A stretch of DNA of 64,000 nt from Mycolicibacterium baixiangningiae (GTDB taxonomy: Bacteria; Actinomycetota; Actinomycetes; Mycobacteriales; Mycobacteriaceae): the NCBI RefSeq assembly GCF_016313185.1, contig NZ_CP066218.1:2170001-2234000 (forward strand), in the 5' to 3' direction. This document shows positions 36,089 to 44,358 of the stretch, piece by piece (positions within the stretch are counted from its first letter, which is position 1; the number at the start of each line of letters is the position of its first letter). The notes beneath the pieces are model-generated. The model was not told the DNA's origin and ran no database searches. It saw nothing but the letters and a program-made list of their open reading frames with translations. Both the position numbers and the translations under genes were made by a program.

Positions 36089-37587
36089 CAGTCGTTCGCG
36101 GCCTCACGGTCGAGTTCGGCGTCGATCGAGTGCATATCGGGCATCGACAAACCGTGGCGGCCGCGGGTCGCCAGCAGATAGCCGAGGTAGAGAGCACCGA
36201 TCACGACCATGACGATGACGTACGACCACGCCTCGGAGAAACTGGAATCGCGGAACAGCGCCAGTTCGAAGACCAGCCACACCACCGACACCACGACGAT
36301 CGGGATCTCCCAGGCGCCGAGGTCGAACTTGCCGTTGGCAGGCAGTGACTTCCGCTTGACCAGGTACAGCACAACGGTTGAGGCGTACATCACCGCGGGC
36401 AGCAGCGTCGCGGCGCCGAAGAGGGTGAACAGCGCGGTCTCGGAGCGGGAGAACACCGCCAGGATGAGTTGGGCGACGACGAAATAGAGCACCGCGGCCT
36501 TGAAGGGGGTGTGGAACCGAGACGAGATCTGGTCCCACTGCTGCCAGCCGGGGAAGCGCTTGTCGCGCGACATCGCCCAGGTGACCCGCACGCCGGTGAT
36601 CATGATGACCAGACCGCACGCGAAGATCGCCAGCACCACCATCAGCAGCAGCAGCGTCGCGACAACCGAACCCAACGTGGACTCGATGACGTCGGCGATA
36701 GGGGTGCCGGATTCGGCGAGGGCCACCGGATCGCCCGCCGCCAGCGTCACCGCGACGAGGAACAGGAAGCCCAGCACACCGGAGGCGAGGACGGCCTGGC
36801 ACATCGCGCGGGGCACGACCCGCTCGGGGTCGTGGGTCTCCTCGGCCAGGTTGGCGGCCGATTCGAAGCCCACGATCGTGAAGGCGCCGAGCAGGAATCC
36901 GAGCATCCAGGGCCCGGCCGACGTCCAGTCGCCGAAGCTCCAGAAGCCCTCGGGCGGGACAGCGCCGCGGCTGAACAGGTTGCCGAAGTCCATGTCTCCG
37001 CGGATCGCGGCGACCACGAGCAGCAGCACGGTCAGCGCGACCATCCCGATCAGTTCCAGGGTGACGAAGCTGTTGTTGACCCGCTCCGCCCAGGGTGTGG
37101 AGAACGCCACCAGCAGGAACTGCGCCAACAGCACGAGCGCGGTCACCAGCCAGGCGATCGTCGACGTCCCCTCGTAGTTCAGCAGCACGGGCAGGATCGT
37201 CGAGGCGATCGTGTAGTCGACGGCGACGACCACGATGGCCAGGAACGTGAACGAGATCCAGCCGATGATCCAGCCCAGCACGGGGTTCGCCAGCCGTGAC
37301 ATCCACTGGTAGTGGTATCCGGTCACCGGGATGCGCGAGGCCAGCGCGCCCAGCACGAACGCGACCGCCAATTGTCCGACGACCGCGATGGGCCACGTCC
37401 AGATGCCGATCGGCCCCGATGAGTTCAGCACCGCGCCGTAGGTGGTGAAGATGCCGGTCGCGATGGAGACGAACGCGAACGCCACCGCGAACGACGCGAA
37501 CTTCCCGGTGCGCCGCTCCAGGGATTGCGAATATCCGAACTGCGCGAGGTCGGCGGCGTCCCGGCCGGCGGGAACAGGACCGGGCAT
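36088..37587 (-). CDS. APC family amino acid/amine permease
   Basis: A 499-residue transporter with about 12 hydrophobic segments, of the amino acid/polyamine/organocation superfamily (GABA permease-like). Characteristic: GYSQSLERRTGKFASFAVAFAFVSIATGIFTTYGAVLN at the N-terminus and FTIVGFESAANLAEETHDPERVVPRAM in the middle. ATG 37587 has GGAGGA five bases upstream. It is the first gene of the four-gene unit; a GntR-type operator lies 12 bp upstream of the ATG. A permease for amines or amino acids together with a polyol-type kinase is unusual. Confidence 0.9.
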   Translation of the reverse strand: MPGPVPAGRDAADLAQFGYSQSLERRTGKFASFAVAFAFVSIATGIFTTYGAVLNSSGPIGIWTWPIAVVGQLAVAFVLGALASRIPVTGYHYQWMSRLANPVLGWIIGWISFTFLAIVVVAVDYTIASTILPVLLNYEGTSTIAWLVTALVLLAQFLLVAFSTPWAERVNNSFVTLELIGMVALTVLLLVVAAIRGDMDFGNLFSRGAVPPEGFWSFGDWTSAGPWMLGFLLGAFTIVGFESAANLAEETHDPERVVPRAMCQAVLASGVLGFLFLVAVTLAAGDPVALAESGTPIADVIESTLGSVVATLLLLMVVLAIFACGLVIMITGVRVTWAMSRDKRFPGWQQWDQISSRFHTPFKAAVLYFVVAQLILAVFSRSETALFTLFGAATLLPAVMYASTVVLYLVKRKSLPANGKFDLGAWEIPIVVVSVVWLVFELALFRDSSFSEAWSYVIVMVVIGALYLGYLLATRGRHGLSMPDMHSIDAELDREAAND

Positions 37588-37598
37588 AGTTCCTCCAG

Positions 37599-37616
37599 TG
37601 GTATAGACCATGTGGT
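37599..37616. promoter_or_regulatory. GntR operator 1, at the permease promoter
   Basis: TGGTATAGACCATGTGGT contains GTATAGAC, an exact match to the HutC-subfamily consensus GTMTAKAC. It lies 12-29 bp upstream of the permease ATG. 14 of 18 or more positions are shared with operator 2. Confidence 0.65.
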
Positions 37617-37683
37617 TGAACCGTAGTATGAATCTGAGCCGCATCATCGTCAACCCGGTTACCGAGGCGTTCACCCCGGAGCA

Positions 37684-37701
37684 TGGCCTAGACCACGTGG
37701 T
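37684..37701. promoter_or_regulatory. GntR operator 2, upstream of gntR
   Basis: TGGCCTAGACCACGTGGT matches operator 1 at 15 of 18 positions and includes the perfect palindrome ACCACGTGGT. It lies 26 bp upstream of the gntR ATG. Two sites 85 bp apart in the divergent region suggest control of both directions. Confidence 0.65.
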
Positions 37702-37726
37702 TATCGCTTCGGACTACGCTGCACAC

Positions 37727-38485
37727 ATGCCGGCCGCCGCGAGGAAGAGATCGCCGCCGGGCGGGGGCGACCCGCCGCGCTACCTGGCGATCGCGGCGGT
37801 GGTACGGGACAGAATCGTCACTGACCAGCTCGGACCGCACACGCTGCTGCCGTCGGAACGCGAACTCGCCGACCAGCACGGCGTCAGCCGGATGACCGCC
37901 CGTCAGGCGTTGTCGCTGCTGGAGAGCGAAGGAGTGGTCTACCGCAGACCACCCCGCGGCACATTCGTCGCCGAACCGCGGGTGCGGTTCCACATCGGCA
38001 GCTTCTCCGAGGAGGTGTCGCGGCTCGGACGCCGGCCCGCCGCCCGCCTGCTTTGGGCCGAGAAGCAGCAGCCGACACCGGCCGTGCGACTGGCGCTCGG
38101 GCTCGCCGACGGGGCAGCGGTGCACGTGTTCCACCGGTTGCGCAGCGTCGACGACGCGCCCGTCGCACTCGAAACCACTTTCCTGCCGGCCGACCTGACG
38201 CCGGGCATCCTCGACGCACCCGAAGAGGGTTCGCTGTGGGCGGTGCTGCGCGACCGGTACGGAGTGCGGCTGGCCCGGTCGACCGCGGTGCTCGAGTCGA
38301 TCGTGCTCGACGACGCATCCAGCTCCGCGCTTGCCGTACGCGCCGGATCGGCAGGCACCCTGCTGACCCGCCGCACCGAGGACGAGGCCGGGCGCTGCGT
38401 GGAGTTCGCGCGCGACGTCTACCGCGCCGACCGCGCGGCGTTCGAGGTCTCCGAGGTGCTCACGGCCGACCGCGCACCGGTCTGA
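37727..38485 (+). CDS. GntR/HutC family regulator with UTRA domain
   Basis: A 252-residue regulator. Winged helix about residues 16-80 ([66 protein letters not shown]), then a UTRA effector-binding domain ([31 protein letters not shown]). ATG 37727 gives the canonical start; the open frame upstream covers the operators. Divergent from the permease-kinase-dehydrogenase operon, whose catabolite it probably senses. Confidence 0.9.
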   Translation: MPAAARKRSPPGGGDPPRYLAIAAVVRDRIVTDQLGPHTLLPSERELADQHGVSRMTARQALSLLESEGVVYRRPPRGTFVAEPRVRFHIGSFSEEVSRLGRRPAARLLWAEKQQPTPAVRLALGLADGAAVHVFHRLRSVDDAPVALETTFLPADLTPGILDAPEEGSLWAVLRDRYGVRLARSTAVLESIVLDDASSSALAVRAGSAGTLLTRRTEDEAGRCVEFARDVYRADRAAFEVSEVLTADRAPV

Positions 38486-38502
38486 GGGCAGCTCGGCTGC
38501 CG

Positions 38503-38508
38503 TAAGCT
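38503..38508 (+). promoter_or_regulatory. -10 box upstream of nadD
   Basis: TAAGCT ends 9 bases before the GTG at 38517, close to leaderless spacing. It supports the GTG start over the internal ATG at 38532. Confidence 0.4.
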
Positions 38509-38516
38509 CGCTGTTC

Positions 38517-39176
38517 GTGCAGTCTGGTCCGATGAGCCGCTCGCGCGAAGAGCGGCGCCCGCGGAGGCTGGGCGTGATGGGCGGGACGTTCGACCCCATT
38601 CACAACGGACACCTGGTCGCCGCCAGCGAGGTGGCCGACCTGTTCGAACTCGACGAGGTCGTGTTCGTGCCGACCGGACAGCCCTGGCAGAAGGACGACC
38701 GCCAGGTCACCGCCCCGGAGGACCGGTACCTGATGACGGTCATCGCCACGGCCTCCAACCCCCGGTTCTCCGTGAGCCGGGTGGACATCGACCGGGGCGG
38801 CCCGACCTACACCAAGGACACGCTGCGCGATCTGCACGAGCAGAACCCCGACGCCGACCTGTACTTCATCACCGGAGCCGATGCTCTCGGGTCGATCCTG
38901 TCGTGGCAGAACTGGCAGGAGATGTTCTCCATCGCGCGGTTCGTCGGGGTCAGCCGACCCGGCTACGCGCTGGACGGCAGTCACATCTCGGCCGCCCTTC
39001 GGGAACTTCCCGTCGACGCGCTCTCGTTGGTCGAGGTGCCCGCGTTGGCGATCTCGTCGAGCGACTGCCGTAAGCGTGCCGGTGAGGCACGCCCCATCTG
39101 GTACCTGGTGCCCGACGGAGTGGTGCAGTACGTCACCAAGCGCAGGCTCTATCTCCCCGAACCGCTCGAAAGCTGA
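38517..39176 (+). CDS. nadD: Nicotinate-nucleotide adenylyltransferase
   Basis: A 219-residue enzyme that makes nicotinate adenine dinucleotide, the NadE precursor. Nucleotidyltransferase motif [23 protein letters not shown], plus [17 protein letters not shown] and the [10 protein letters not shown] motif. The start is ambiguous: GTG 38517 fits a -10 box, while ATG 38532 lies within a short dispersed repeat (38531-38552) that supplies the residues MSRSREE. The family core begins only at about RRLGVMGG. Position before rsfS and gpgP matches Rv2421c. Confidence 0.93.
   Translation: MQSGPMSRSREERRPRRLGVMGGTFDPIHNGHLVAASEVADLFELDEVVFVPTGQPWQKDDRQVTAPEDRYLMTVIATASNPRFSVSRVDIDRGGPTYTKDTLRDLHEQNPDADLYFITGADALGSILSWQNWQEMFSIARFVGVSRPGYALDGSHISAALRELPVDALSLVEVPALAISSSDCRKRAGEARPIWYLVPDGVVQYVTKRRLYLPEPLES
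38531..38552 (+). repeat. Dispersed short repeat, copy A (in the nadD start region)
   Basis: The 22-bp unit begins GATGAGCCGCTCGCGCGAAG and ends AG. It is identical to copy B (39545-39566). The ATG within it is the alternative nadD start. Confidence 0.8.
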
Positions 39177-39184
39177 GGACCCAC

Positions 39185-39619
39185 ATGACCGCCACCGATG
39201 AAGCCATCCAGATGGCGACCATCGCCGCCCGCGCGGCGTCGTCGAAACTCGCCGACGACGTCGTCGTCATAGACGTCTCCGGCCAACTCGTGATCACCGA
39301 CTGCTTCGTCATCGCCTCGGCGAGCAACGAACGCCAGGTGAACGCGATCGTCGACGAGGTCGAGGAGAAACTGCGGCTGGCCGGTTACAAGCCGGCGCGC
39401 CGGGAGGGCACCCGCGAGGGACGGTGGACGCTGCTCGACTACGTCGACATCGTCGTCCACATCCAGCACCAGGACGAGCGCAACTTCTACGCACTCGACC
39501 GGCTGTGGCGGGACTGCCCGCTGGTTCCGGTCGATCTGGAGGCCGATGAGCCGCTCGCGCGAAGAGAATCAGACAGCGATGAGCCGCTTGCGCGAGGTGA
39601 GGCGGGCGACGAATCGTGA
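39185..39619 (+). CDS. rsfS: Ribosomal silencing factor RsfS
   Basis: A 144-residue protein of the RsfS/Iojap family that binds L14 and blocks 70S assembly under starvation. Core: LADDVVVIDVSGQLVITDCFVIASASNERQVNAIVDEVEEKLR, then EGTREGRWTLLDYVDIVVHIQHQDERNFYALDRLW. The last 30 or so residues are atypical: [24 protein letters not shown] is encoded by two copies of a dispersed repeat (39545-39566, 39578-39598). The GTG of gpgP overlaps its stop (GTGA). Confidence 0.93.
   Translation: MTATDEAIQMATIAARAASSKLADDVVVIDVSGQLVITDCFVIASASNERQVNAIVDEVEEKLRLAGYKPARREGTREGRWTLLDYVDIVVHIQHQDERNFYALDRLWRDCPLVPVDLEADEPLARRESDSDEPLARGEAGDES
39545..39566 (+). repeat. Dispersed short repeat, copy B (in the rsfS tail)
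   Basis: Identical to copy A over 22 bp. Read in the rsfS frame it encodes part of DEPLARRE. Confidence 0.8.
39578..39598 (+). repeat. Dispersed short repeat, copy C (degenerate)
   Basis: GATGAGCCGCTTGCGCGAGG resembles copies A and B with two substitutions in the first 20 bases. It gives the second DEPLAR in RsfS, 11 codons after the first. Confidence 0.7.
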
Positions 39620-40293
39620 GGGTGCGCCGGCTGGTGCTGTTGCGGCACGGCCAGACCGACTTCAACGCCGGCCGGCGGATGCAGGGCCAACTCGACACCG
39701 AACTGTCCGAACTCGGGCGCGAACAGGCGGTCGTCGCTGCCGAGGCGCTCGCCAAGCGCCAGCCCCTGCTGATCGTGTCCTCGGATCTGCGCCGCGCCCT
39801 GGACACCGCCCTCGCGCTCGGCGAGCGCGCCGGGTTGCCGGTGTCGGTGGACCCGCGGCTGCGGGAAACCCATCTGGGCGACTGGCAGGGGATGACCCAC
39901 CTGGAGGTCGACGCCGCCGCGCCGGGTGCGCGGCTGGCCTGGCGGGACGACGCCCGGTGGGCGCCGCACGGCGGGGAGAGCCGCGTCGACGTGGCGGCCC
40001 GCAGTCGGCCACTGGTCGCCGAATTGGTTGCTGGACAACCGGAGTGGGGATCAGATACCGACGGAAACGCCGACCGTCCCGTGGTGCTCGTCGCACACGG
40101 CGGGCTCATCGCGGCGCTGACCGCGGACCTGCTGGGGCTGCCGGTGGACAACTGGCCGGTGTTGGGCGGGATGGGCAACGCCAGTTGGGTACAGCTGTCG
40201 GGGCATTCGCCGCACGACGCCGGCCTCGACGACATTCGTTGGCGGCTGGATGTGTGGAACGCCTCGGCGCAGGTAGGCCATGACGTCCTCTGA
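39616..40293 (+). CDS. gpgP: Glucosyl-3-phosphoglycerate phosphatase (histidine phosphatase family)
   Basis: A 225-residue phosphoglycerate mutase-like phosphatase. Catalytic RHG in [29 protein letters not shown] (His about 11), Glu in [16 protein letters not shown], and the second His in [18 protein letters not shown]. The homologue Rv2419c dephosphorylates glucosyl-3-phosphoglycerate in methylglucose lipopolysaccharide (MGLP) biosynthesis; position and the octT neighbour agree. GTG start overlaps rsfS, and the 3' end overlaps octT by 14 bp. Confidence 0.9.
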   Translation: MRVRRLVLLRHGQTDFNAGRRMQGQLDTELSELGREQAVVAAEALAKRQPLLIVSSDLRRALDTALALGERAGLPVSVDPRLRETHLGDWQGMTHLEVDAAAPGARLAWRDDARWAPHGGESRVDVAARSRPLVAELVAGQPEWGSDTDGNADRPVVLVAHGGLIAALTADLLGLPVDNWPVLGGMGNASWVQLSGHSPHDAGLDDIRWRLDVWNASAQVGHDVL

Positions 40294-41029
40294 GCCTGTC
40301 CCCGGCCGCCGAACGCTGCTGGTCTTCGCCGATTCGCTGGCCTACTATGGCCCGGGCGGCGGACTGCCGTCGGACGATCCGCGGATCTGGCCCAATCTCG
40401 TTGCCGACCAGCTGGGTTGGGATCTCGACCTCATCGGCCGCATCGGCTGGACATGCCGCGACGTGTGGTGGGCGGCGACGCAGGATCCGCGGGCGTGGGC
40501 GGCGCTGCCCCGCGCCGGTGCAGTCGTCTTCGCCACCGGCGGCATGGACTCGCTTCCCTCGCCGCTGCCCACCGCACTGCGCGAGTCGATCCGCTACGTG
40601 CGGCCGCCGTGGTTGCGCAGGTGGGTGCGCGAGGGCTACGGCTGGGTCCAACCGCGGCTGTCACCCGTCGCGCGGCCCGCGCTGCCGCCGCACCTGAGCG
40701 CCGAGTACCTCGAGATGACTCGCGGCGCCATCGACTTCAATCGCCCCGGCATCCCGATCGTGGCGTCACTGCCGTCGGTGCACGTGGCCGAGAGCTACGG
40801 GAAGGCCCATCGCGGCCGGGCCGGTACGGTGCGGGCGATCACCGAATGGGCAGGCCGACACGATGTTCCGCTGGTGGACCTCAAAGCCGCCGTGGCCGAG
40901 GAGGTCCTGAGCGGGCGGGGCAACCCCGACGGGATCCACTGGAATTTCGAGGCGCATCAGGCGGTTGCCGGGCTGATGCTCAAGGCGCTTGCCGAAGCCG
41001 GTGTCGCACAGAGCATTTCGGGTAGCTGA
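40280..41029 (+). CDS. octT: Diglucosylglycerate octanoyltransferase (SGNH hydrolase fold)
   Basis: A 249-residue SGNH/GDSL-type esterase-fold protein. The nucleophile is likely Ser19 in [15 protein letters not shown], and the C-terminal Asp-His pair is in [19 protein letters not shown]. Its homologue Rv2418c (OctT) transfers octanoate to diglucosylglycerate, an early step in MGLP synthesis. The start lies 14 bp inside gpgP, so the two pathway enzymes are coupled. No signal peptide, consistent with a cytoplasmic pathway. Confidence 0.85.
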   Translation: MTSSEPVPGRRTLLVFADSLAYYGPGGGLPSDDPRIWPNLVADQLGWDLDLIGRIGWTCRDVWWAATQDPRAWAALPRAGAVVFATGGMDSLPSPLPTALRESIRYVRPPWLRRWVREGYGWVQPRLSPVARPALPPHLSAEYLEMTRGAIDFNRPGIPIVASLPSVHVAESYGKAHRGRAGTVRAITEWAGRHDVPLVDLKAAVAEEVLSGRGNPDGIHWNFEAHQAVAGLMLKALAEAGVAQSISGS

Positions 41030-41032
41030 TCC

Positions 41033-41869
41033 ATGCCGGTGGTGGTGGTGACCGATGCCTCGTCGCGGTTGTCCGCAGATGAGCTGACCCGCTGGAACAT
41101 CCGACAGGTTCCGCTGCATGTGCTGGTCGACGAGCACGATCTGCGCGACGGGGTGGACGTCGTGCCCAACGACATCCACGAGCGGGCCCACGTGACGACG
41201 TCGGGGGCGACGCCGGGTGAGCTCGGCAAGGCCTACCGGCGGGCACTGGACGACAGCGGGGGTGACGGCGTGGTCGCGGTGCATCTCTCAGCGGCGTTGT
41301 CGAGCACTTTCAGCTCGGCGGTGATTGCGGCCCGCGAGTTCGGACCGCTTGTGCGCGTGGTCAACTCGCGTTCGGCGGCGATGGGGGTCGGCTTCGTCGC
41401 ACTGGCGGCGGCGCGGTGTGCGGCCGACGGCGGTGACCTCGACACCGTCGAGGCCGCGGCGCGGTCGGCGGTACCGCGCGGGTCGGCGTTCATCGTGGTG
41501 CACCGGCTCGACAACCTGCGGCGCAGCGGACGGATCGGCGCGACCGCCTCGTGGCTGGGGACCGCGCTGTCGCTGAAACCGCTGCTGCGCGTGGACGTCG
41601 ACGGCAGGCTGGTGCTCGCCCAGCGCATCCGCACCGCGTCCAAGGCGCACGCCGCGCTCGTCGACCAGGTGGCGGAGTTCGTCGGGGATCGCCGCGCCAC
41701 CGTCGTCGTTCACCACGTCGACAACCACGACGCGGCGGACGCGGTCGGCGCGGCGCTGACCGAACGGCTGCCGCAGATCGAGACGCTCACGGTCACCGAC
41801 ATGGGCGCCGTGCTGGCGATACACGTCGGCGCACAGGCCGTGGGAGTGTGTGTGAGCCTGTCGAACTGA
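41033..41869 (+). CDS. DegV family fatty acid-binding protein
   Basis: A 278-residue DegV-fold protein. VVVVTDASSRLSADELTRWNIRQVPLHVLVDEHDLRDGVDV at the N-terminus, TSGATPGELGKAYRRAL, VVAVHLSAALSSTFSSAVIAA with the lipid-head-group serines, then FIVVHRLDNLRRSGRIGATASWLGTALSLKPLLRVDVDGRL. DegV/FakB-type proteins bind a fatty acid and can present it to a kinase; no FakA-type kinase is in the window. It lies 3 bp after octT, so it may be the last gene of the nadD-octT run. Matches Rv2417c. Confidence 0.9.
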   Translation: MPVVVVTDASSRLSADELTRWNIRQVPLHVLVDEHDLRDGVDVVPNDIHERAHVTTSGATPGELGKAYRRALDDSGGDGVVAVHLSAALSSTFSSAVIAAREFGPLVRVVNSRSAAMGVGFVALAAARCAADGGDLDTVEAAARSAVPRGSAFIVVHRLDNLRRSGRIGATASWLGTALSLKPLLRVDVDGRLVLAQRIRTASKAHAALVDQVAEFVGDRRATVVVHHVDNHDAADAVGAALTERLPQIETLTVTDMGAVLAIHVGAQAVGVCVSLSN

Positions 41870-41886
41870 CGTGTGCCCCGCCGACG

Positions 41887-41932
41887 CTACGGTTGTTGAC
41901 GGATTTCACGCGATACGCGTCAACAACCGTAG
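41887..41932. terminator. Bidirectional hairpin after degV
   Basis: CTACGGTTGTTGACG (41887-41901) and its perfect complement (41918-41932) form a 15-bp stem with a 16-nt loop. It lies in the 81-bp space between convergent genes. The GGGCGA triplication 41933-41950 follows. Confidence 0.7.
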
Positions 41933-41950
41933 GGCGAGGGCGAGGGCGAG

Positions 41951-43000
41951 CTAGCCGATGCGACCGGTGACCGGTGGCAGATCCTTGAGTGTCACGATGC
42001 CCGCAGGCGCGGCGACCACGGCCGGGACCGCGTTGGTCACCGGCATGGCGGTGTAGATCATCCCGAGGCCCATGAAACCCGGTTCGGTCCAGTCCCGCGG
42101 CGGAAGACAGTGCAGCACCGTTCGCATATTGGGGATCCCGAACACCTGGATGACGTGACCGTGCTCGAGCGGTTTCGGCGGGGTGACGTGATCGCCCATG
42201 GTCCAGTTGAACCCGACGCTGACGACATTGCGCTCTCCGACCCAGCCGCGGTGGTAGCCGTAGACCCCCGCGACGGTGCCCGCCGGGATCTGCATGAACC
42301 CCAGGTCGGTATGGCCAGTGGCGGTGGTGAATTCGACGTCGAAGGTCATGCGGTCGAGCGTGGCGCCGATCGCATCGGCCATCATCGCCGCGGATTCGGC
42401 GAACACCTCGCTCTCCCGGCGGACACTTTCGGCCAACCCCGGCGTCCCGGGGTCCTGCGAGAATCCCATCGCAGTCTGCGTACCTGCCGATTCGTAGGTC
42501 GAGCAGTCCACCGACTCGGTGATGCGGATCTCGTCGACGCGCTCGCAGGCGCCGGACAGGACCATGCCCACCATATTCGTCATACCGGGATGTGCACCGC
42601 TGCCGAAGATCGTGGAATTGCCTTTCTCGCAAGCTTTCCGGATGCGGTCGAGATCCTCGGTGGACTGCTTGCCCCCGGTGATCCACGCCGCGCTGGAGCA
42701 CACGTTGATCCCGGCCTCGAGCAGTCGGGTCAATTCGTCGATGTCGGGCCACAGCGGGTTGTAACAGCAGGCGTCGGGCCGCAGCGCCACCAGGGCCTCT
42801 ATGTCGTCGGTGGCGGTGACACCGGTCGGCTCCGGCAACCCCGCGAGCTCGGCGGCGTCCACCCCGACCTTGGCGGCGCCGTGGGCGTAGACGCCCACCA
42901 GCTCCATGTCGTCGCGGCCGATGATGGCGTGCAGTGACCGCTTGCCGATGTTGCCGGTGGTCCACTGGATCACGCGCAGGGGCGTGGTCGCTGTCGTCAT
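41951..43000 (-). CDS. DapB-like NAD(P)-binding dehydrogenase
   Basis: A 349-residue protein of the dihydrodipicolinate reductase-like N-terminal-domain group, common in mycobacteria, often of unknown substrate. Rossmann start LRVIQWTTGNIGKRSLHAIIGRDDMELVGVYAHG; middle SGAHPGMTNMVGMVLSGACERVDEIRITES. It is much longer than DapB (about 250) and lacks the DapB signature for lysine synthesis, so it is probably not DapB itself. ATG 43000 has GAGGAGG seven bases upstream; 43042 is an alternative without a site. Confidence 0.78.
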   Translation of the reverse strand: MTTATTPLRVIQWTTGNIGKRSLHAIIGRDDMELVGVYAHGAAKVGVDAAELAGLPEPTGVTATDDIEALVALRPDACCYNPLWPDIDELTRLLEAGINVCSSAAWITGGKQSTEDLDRIRKACEKGNSTIFGSGAHPGMTNMVGMVLSGACERVDEIRITESVDCSTYESAGTQTAMGFSQDPGTPGLAESVRRESEVFAESAAMMADAIGATLDRMTFDVEFTTATGHTDLGFMQIPAGTVAGVYGYHRGWVGERNVVSVGFNWTMGDHVTPPKPLEHGHVIQVFGIPNMRTVLHCLPPRDWTEPGFMGLGMIYTAMPVTNAVPAVVAAPAGIVTLKDLPPVTGRIG

Positions 43001-43047
43001 GGGCGAGCCTCCTCGTCGAGCCTGCGGTTCGCTCCTAGACACTAGGG

Positions 43048-43455
43048 GTGATGACGATCCGATCTTTCACTTTCACACCGGCCGACGGCGTACCTCCCGC
43101 GGTGGCCCCCTTCGCCCACGCCACGGCCGCAGCGCAGACGCTGTACGTCACCGGCCAGATGCCGACCGACCACAGCGGCAATGTCGTCGGCACGGCCATC
43201 GAGGAGCAGACCGATCAGGTGATGCGGAATCTGCTGCAGGTCACCGAACTGTGCGGTGGCGGCCTGGACGACGTGGTCTCGGTCCGGGCGTACCTGCTCG
43301 ACTGGGCGGAGTACGCGGCATTCAACGCCGCCTACGCCGCGTGGTTCCCCGACCGCCTGCCGTCGCGCACGTGTGTCGGGGTCACCGGTCTCGCGGTCGG
43401 CGCCCGGGTCGAGATCGACTGGACGTGCTGGCGCGCCGACGGCTGGGGGAACTGA
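43048..43455 (+). CDS. RidA family protein
   Basis: A 135-residue YjgF/YER057c/UK114 protein. RidA enzymes hydrolyse reactive enamine/imine intermediates. Family features: FAHATAAAQTLYVTGQMPTDHSGNVVGTAIEEQTDQVMRNLLQVTELCGGGLDDVVSVRAYLLDW, and the closing GARVEIDW. Typical for the family is an Arg in the (S)RT-x-V region: PSRTCVGVTGLAVGARVEID has it. The GTG at 43048 is directly followed by ATG at 43051, either of which could be used. Divergent from the DapB-like gene by 47 bp. Confidence 0.85.
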   Translation: MMTIRSFTFTPADGVPPAVAPFAHATAAAQTLYVTGQMPTDHSGNVVGTAIEEQTDQVMRNLLQVTELCGGGLDDVVSVRAYLLDWAEYAAFNAAYAAWFPDRLPSRTCVGVTGLAVGARVEIDWTCWRADGWGN

Positions 43456-43535
43456 AGGTTCTCCACAGCGCGGCGCCTGTCCACAACCACACCCGCTGCG
43501 GCGCGGATCCCGGCTGACCCGACGGACGGCGTCCC

Positions 43536-43541
43536 TACCGT
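43536..43541 (+). promoter_or_regulatory. -10 box for a leaderless comEA transcript
   Basis: TACCGT ends 8 bases before the ATG at 43549, consistent with a transcript starting on the codon. No ribosome site is seen. Confidence 0.45.
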
Positions 43542-43548
43542 CGGGCGC

Positions 43549-44358
43549 ATGCGGACCGAAGAGCCGGCCGAGCGGCTGCAGCGTCGACTCGGCGCCGAGG
43601 AGGAGCCCGACCACGACGAGGCGCGGCCCGACACCGCCCTGTCCCGGTGGCTGCCCGATACGGCGACACAGGAGAGGCCCGGCTGGGTGGCGGCGGTGCG
43701 CGCCGACCCCGGACGCGCCGGCGTCGTCGGGCTGGCCGTCGTGGGCGTCGTCGCCGTGCTGGTCACCGTGTTCACCCTGTGGCGCGACGATCCGCCACCG
43801 GTGGTGGCAGCGAAACTGCCTGCGGTCGAGATGGTGTCGTCGGCGTCGCCCAAGCCGGGTCCACCCGCGGCAGACCAGCCGGTGGTGGTCAGCGTCGTCG
43901 GGCTGGTGCACCGGCCAGGCCTGGTGACGCTGCCCCCGGGCGCCCGGATCGCCGACGCGCTGGAGGCCGCCGGGGGAGCGGTCGACGGCGCCGACCTCAT
44001 CGGGCTGAACATGGCGCGCCGGCTGACCGACGGTGAACAGATCATCGTCGGCATCGCCGCCGCCCCCGGCCAGCCGACCACCATGGGCAGTTCGACGACC
44101 GGCGCCCAAGACGGTGGCGCCGCACCACCCGGCACCGCGCCCGACAGCCCAGGCGGCGGACCGGGGGAGCCGGTGAACCTCAACACCGCGACCGTCGAAC
44201 AGCTCGACACGCTGCCGGGCGTCGGTCCCGTCACCGCGGCGGCGATCGTCGCCTGGCGGGATGCCAACGGTGCGTTCGGCAGCGTCGACCAACTCGGCGA
44301 GGTCGACGGCATCGGCCCGGCACGGCTGGCCAAACTGCGTGAGCTGGTTCATGTGTGA
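43549..44358 (+). CDS. comEA: ComEA-like helix-hairpin-helix DNA-binding protein
   Basis: A 269-residue protein with a cytoplasmic N-terminal part, one transmembrane segment (GVVGLAVVGVVAVLVTVFTLW, about residues 58-78), an SLBB-like domain (VVVSVVGLVHRPGLVTLPPGARIADALEAAGG), a Pro/Gly linker and a C-terminal helix-hairpin-helix pair (VNLNTATVEQLDTLPGVGPVTAAAIVAWR). ComEA binds double-stranded DNA during uptake in competent bacteria. Mycobacteria are not known to be naturally competent in the usual sense. It overlaps comEC by 4 bp (GTGA). Matches Rv2415c. Confidence 0.87.
   Translation: MRTEEPAERLQRRLGAEEEPDHDEARPDTALSRWLPDTATQERPGWVAAVRADPGRAGVVGLAVVGVVAVLVTVFTLWRDDPPPVVAAKLPAVEMVSSASPKPGPPAADQPVVVSVVGLVHRPGLVTLPPGARIADALEAAGGAVDGADLIGLNMARRLTDGEQIIVGIAAAPGQPTTMGSSTTGAQDGGAAPPGTAPDSPGGGPGEPVNLNTATVEQLDTLPGVGPVTAAAIVAWRDANGAFGSVDQLGEVDGIGPARLAKLRELVHV

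Noticed and set aside
41951..43000. Naming the DapB-like gene dapB
   Set aside because: Too long and without the DapB active-site signature; only the N-terminal fold is shared.
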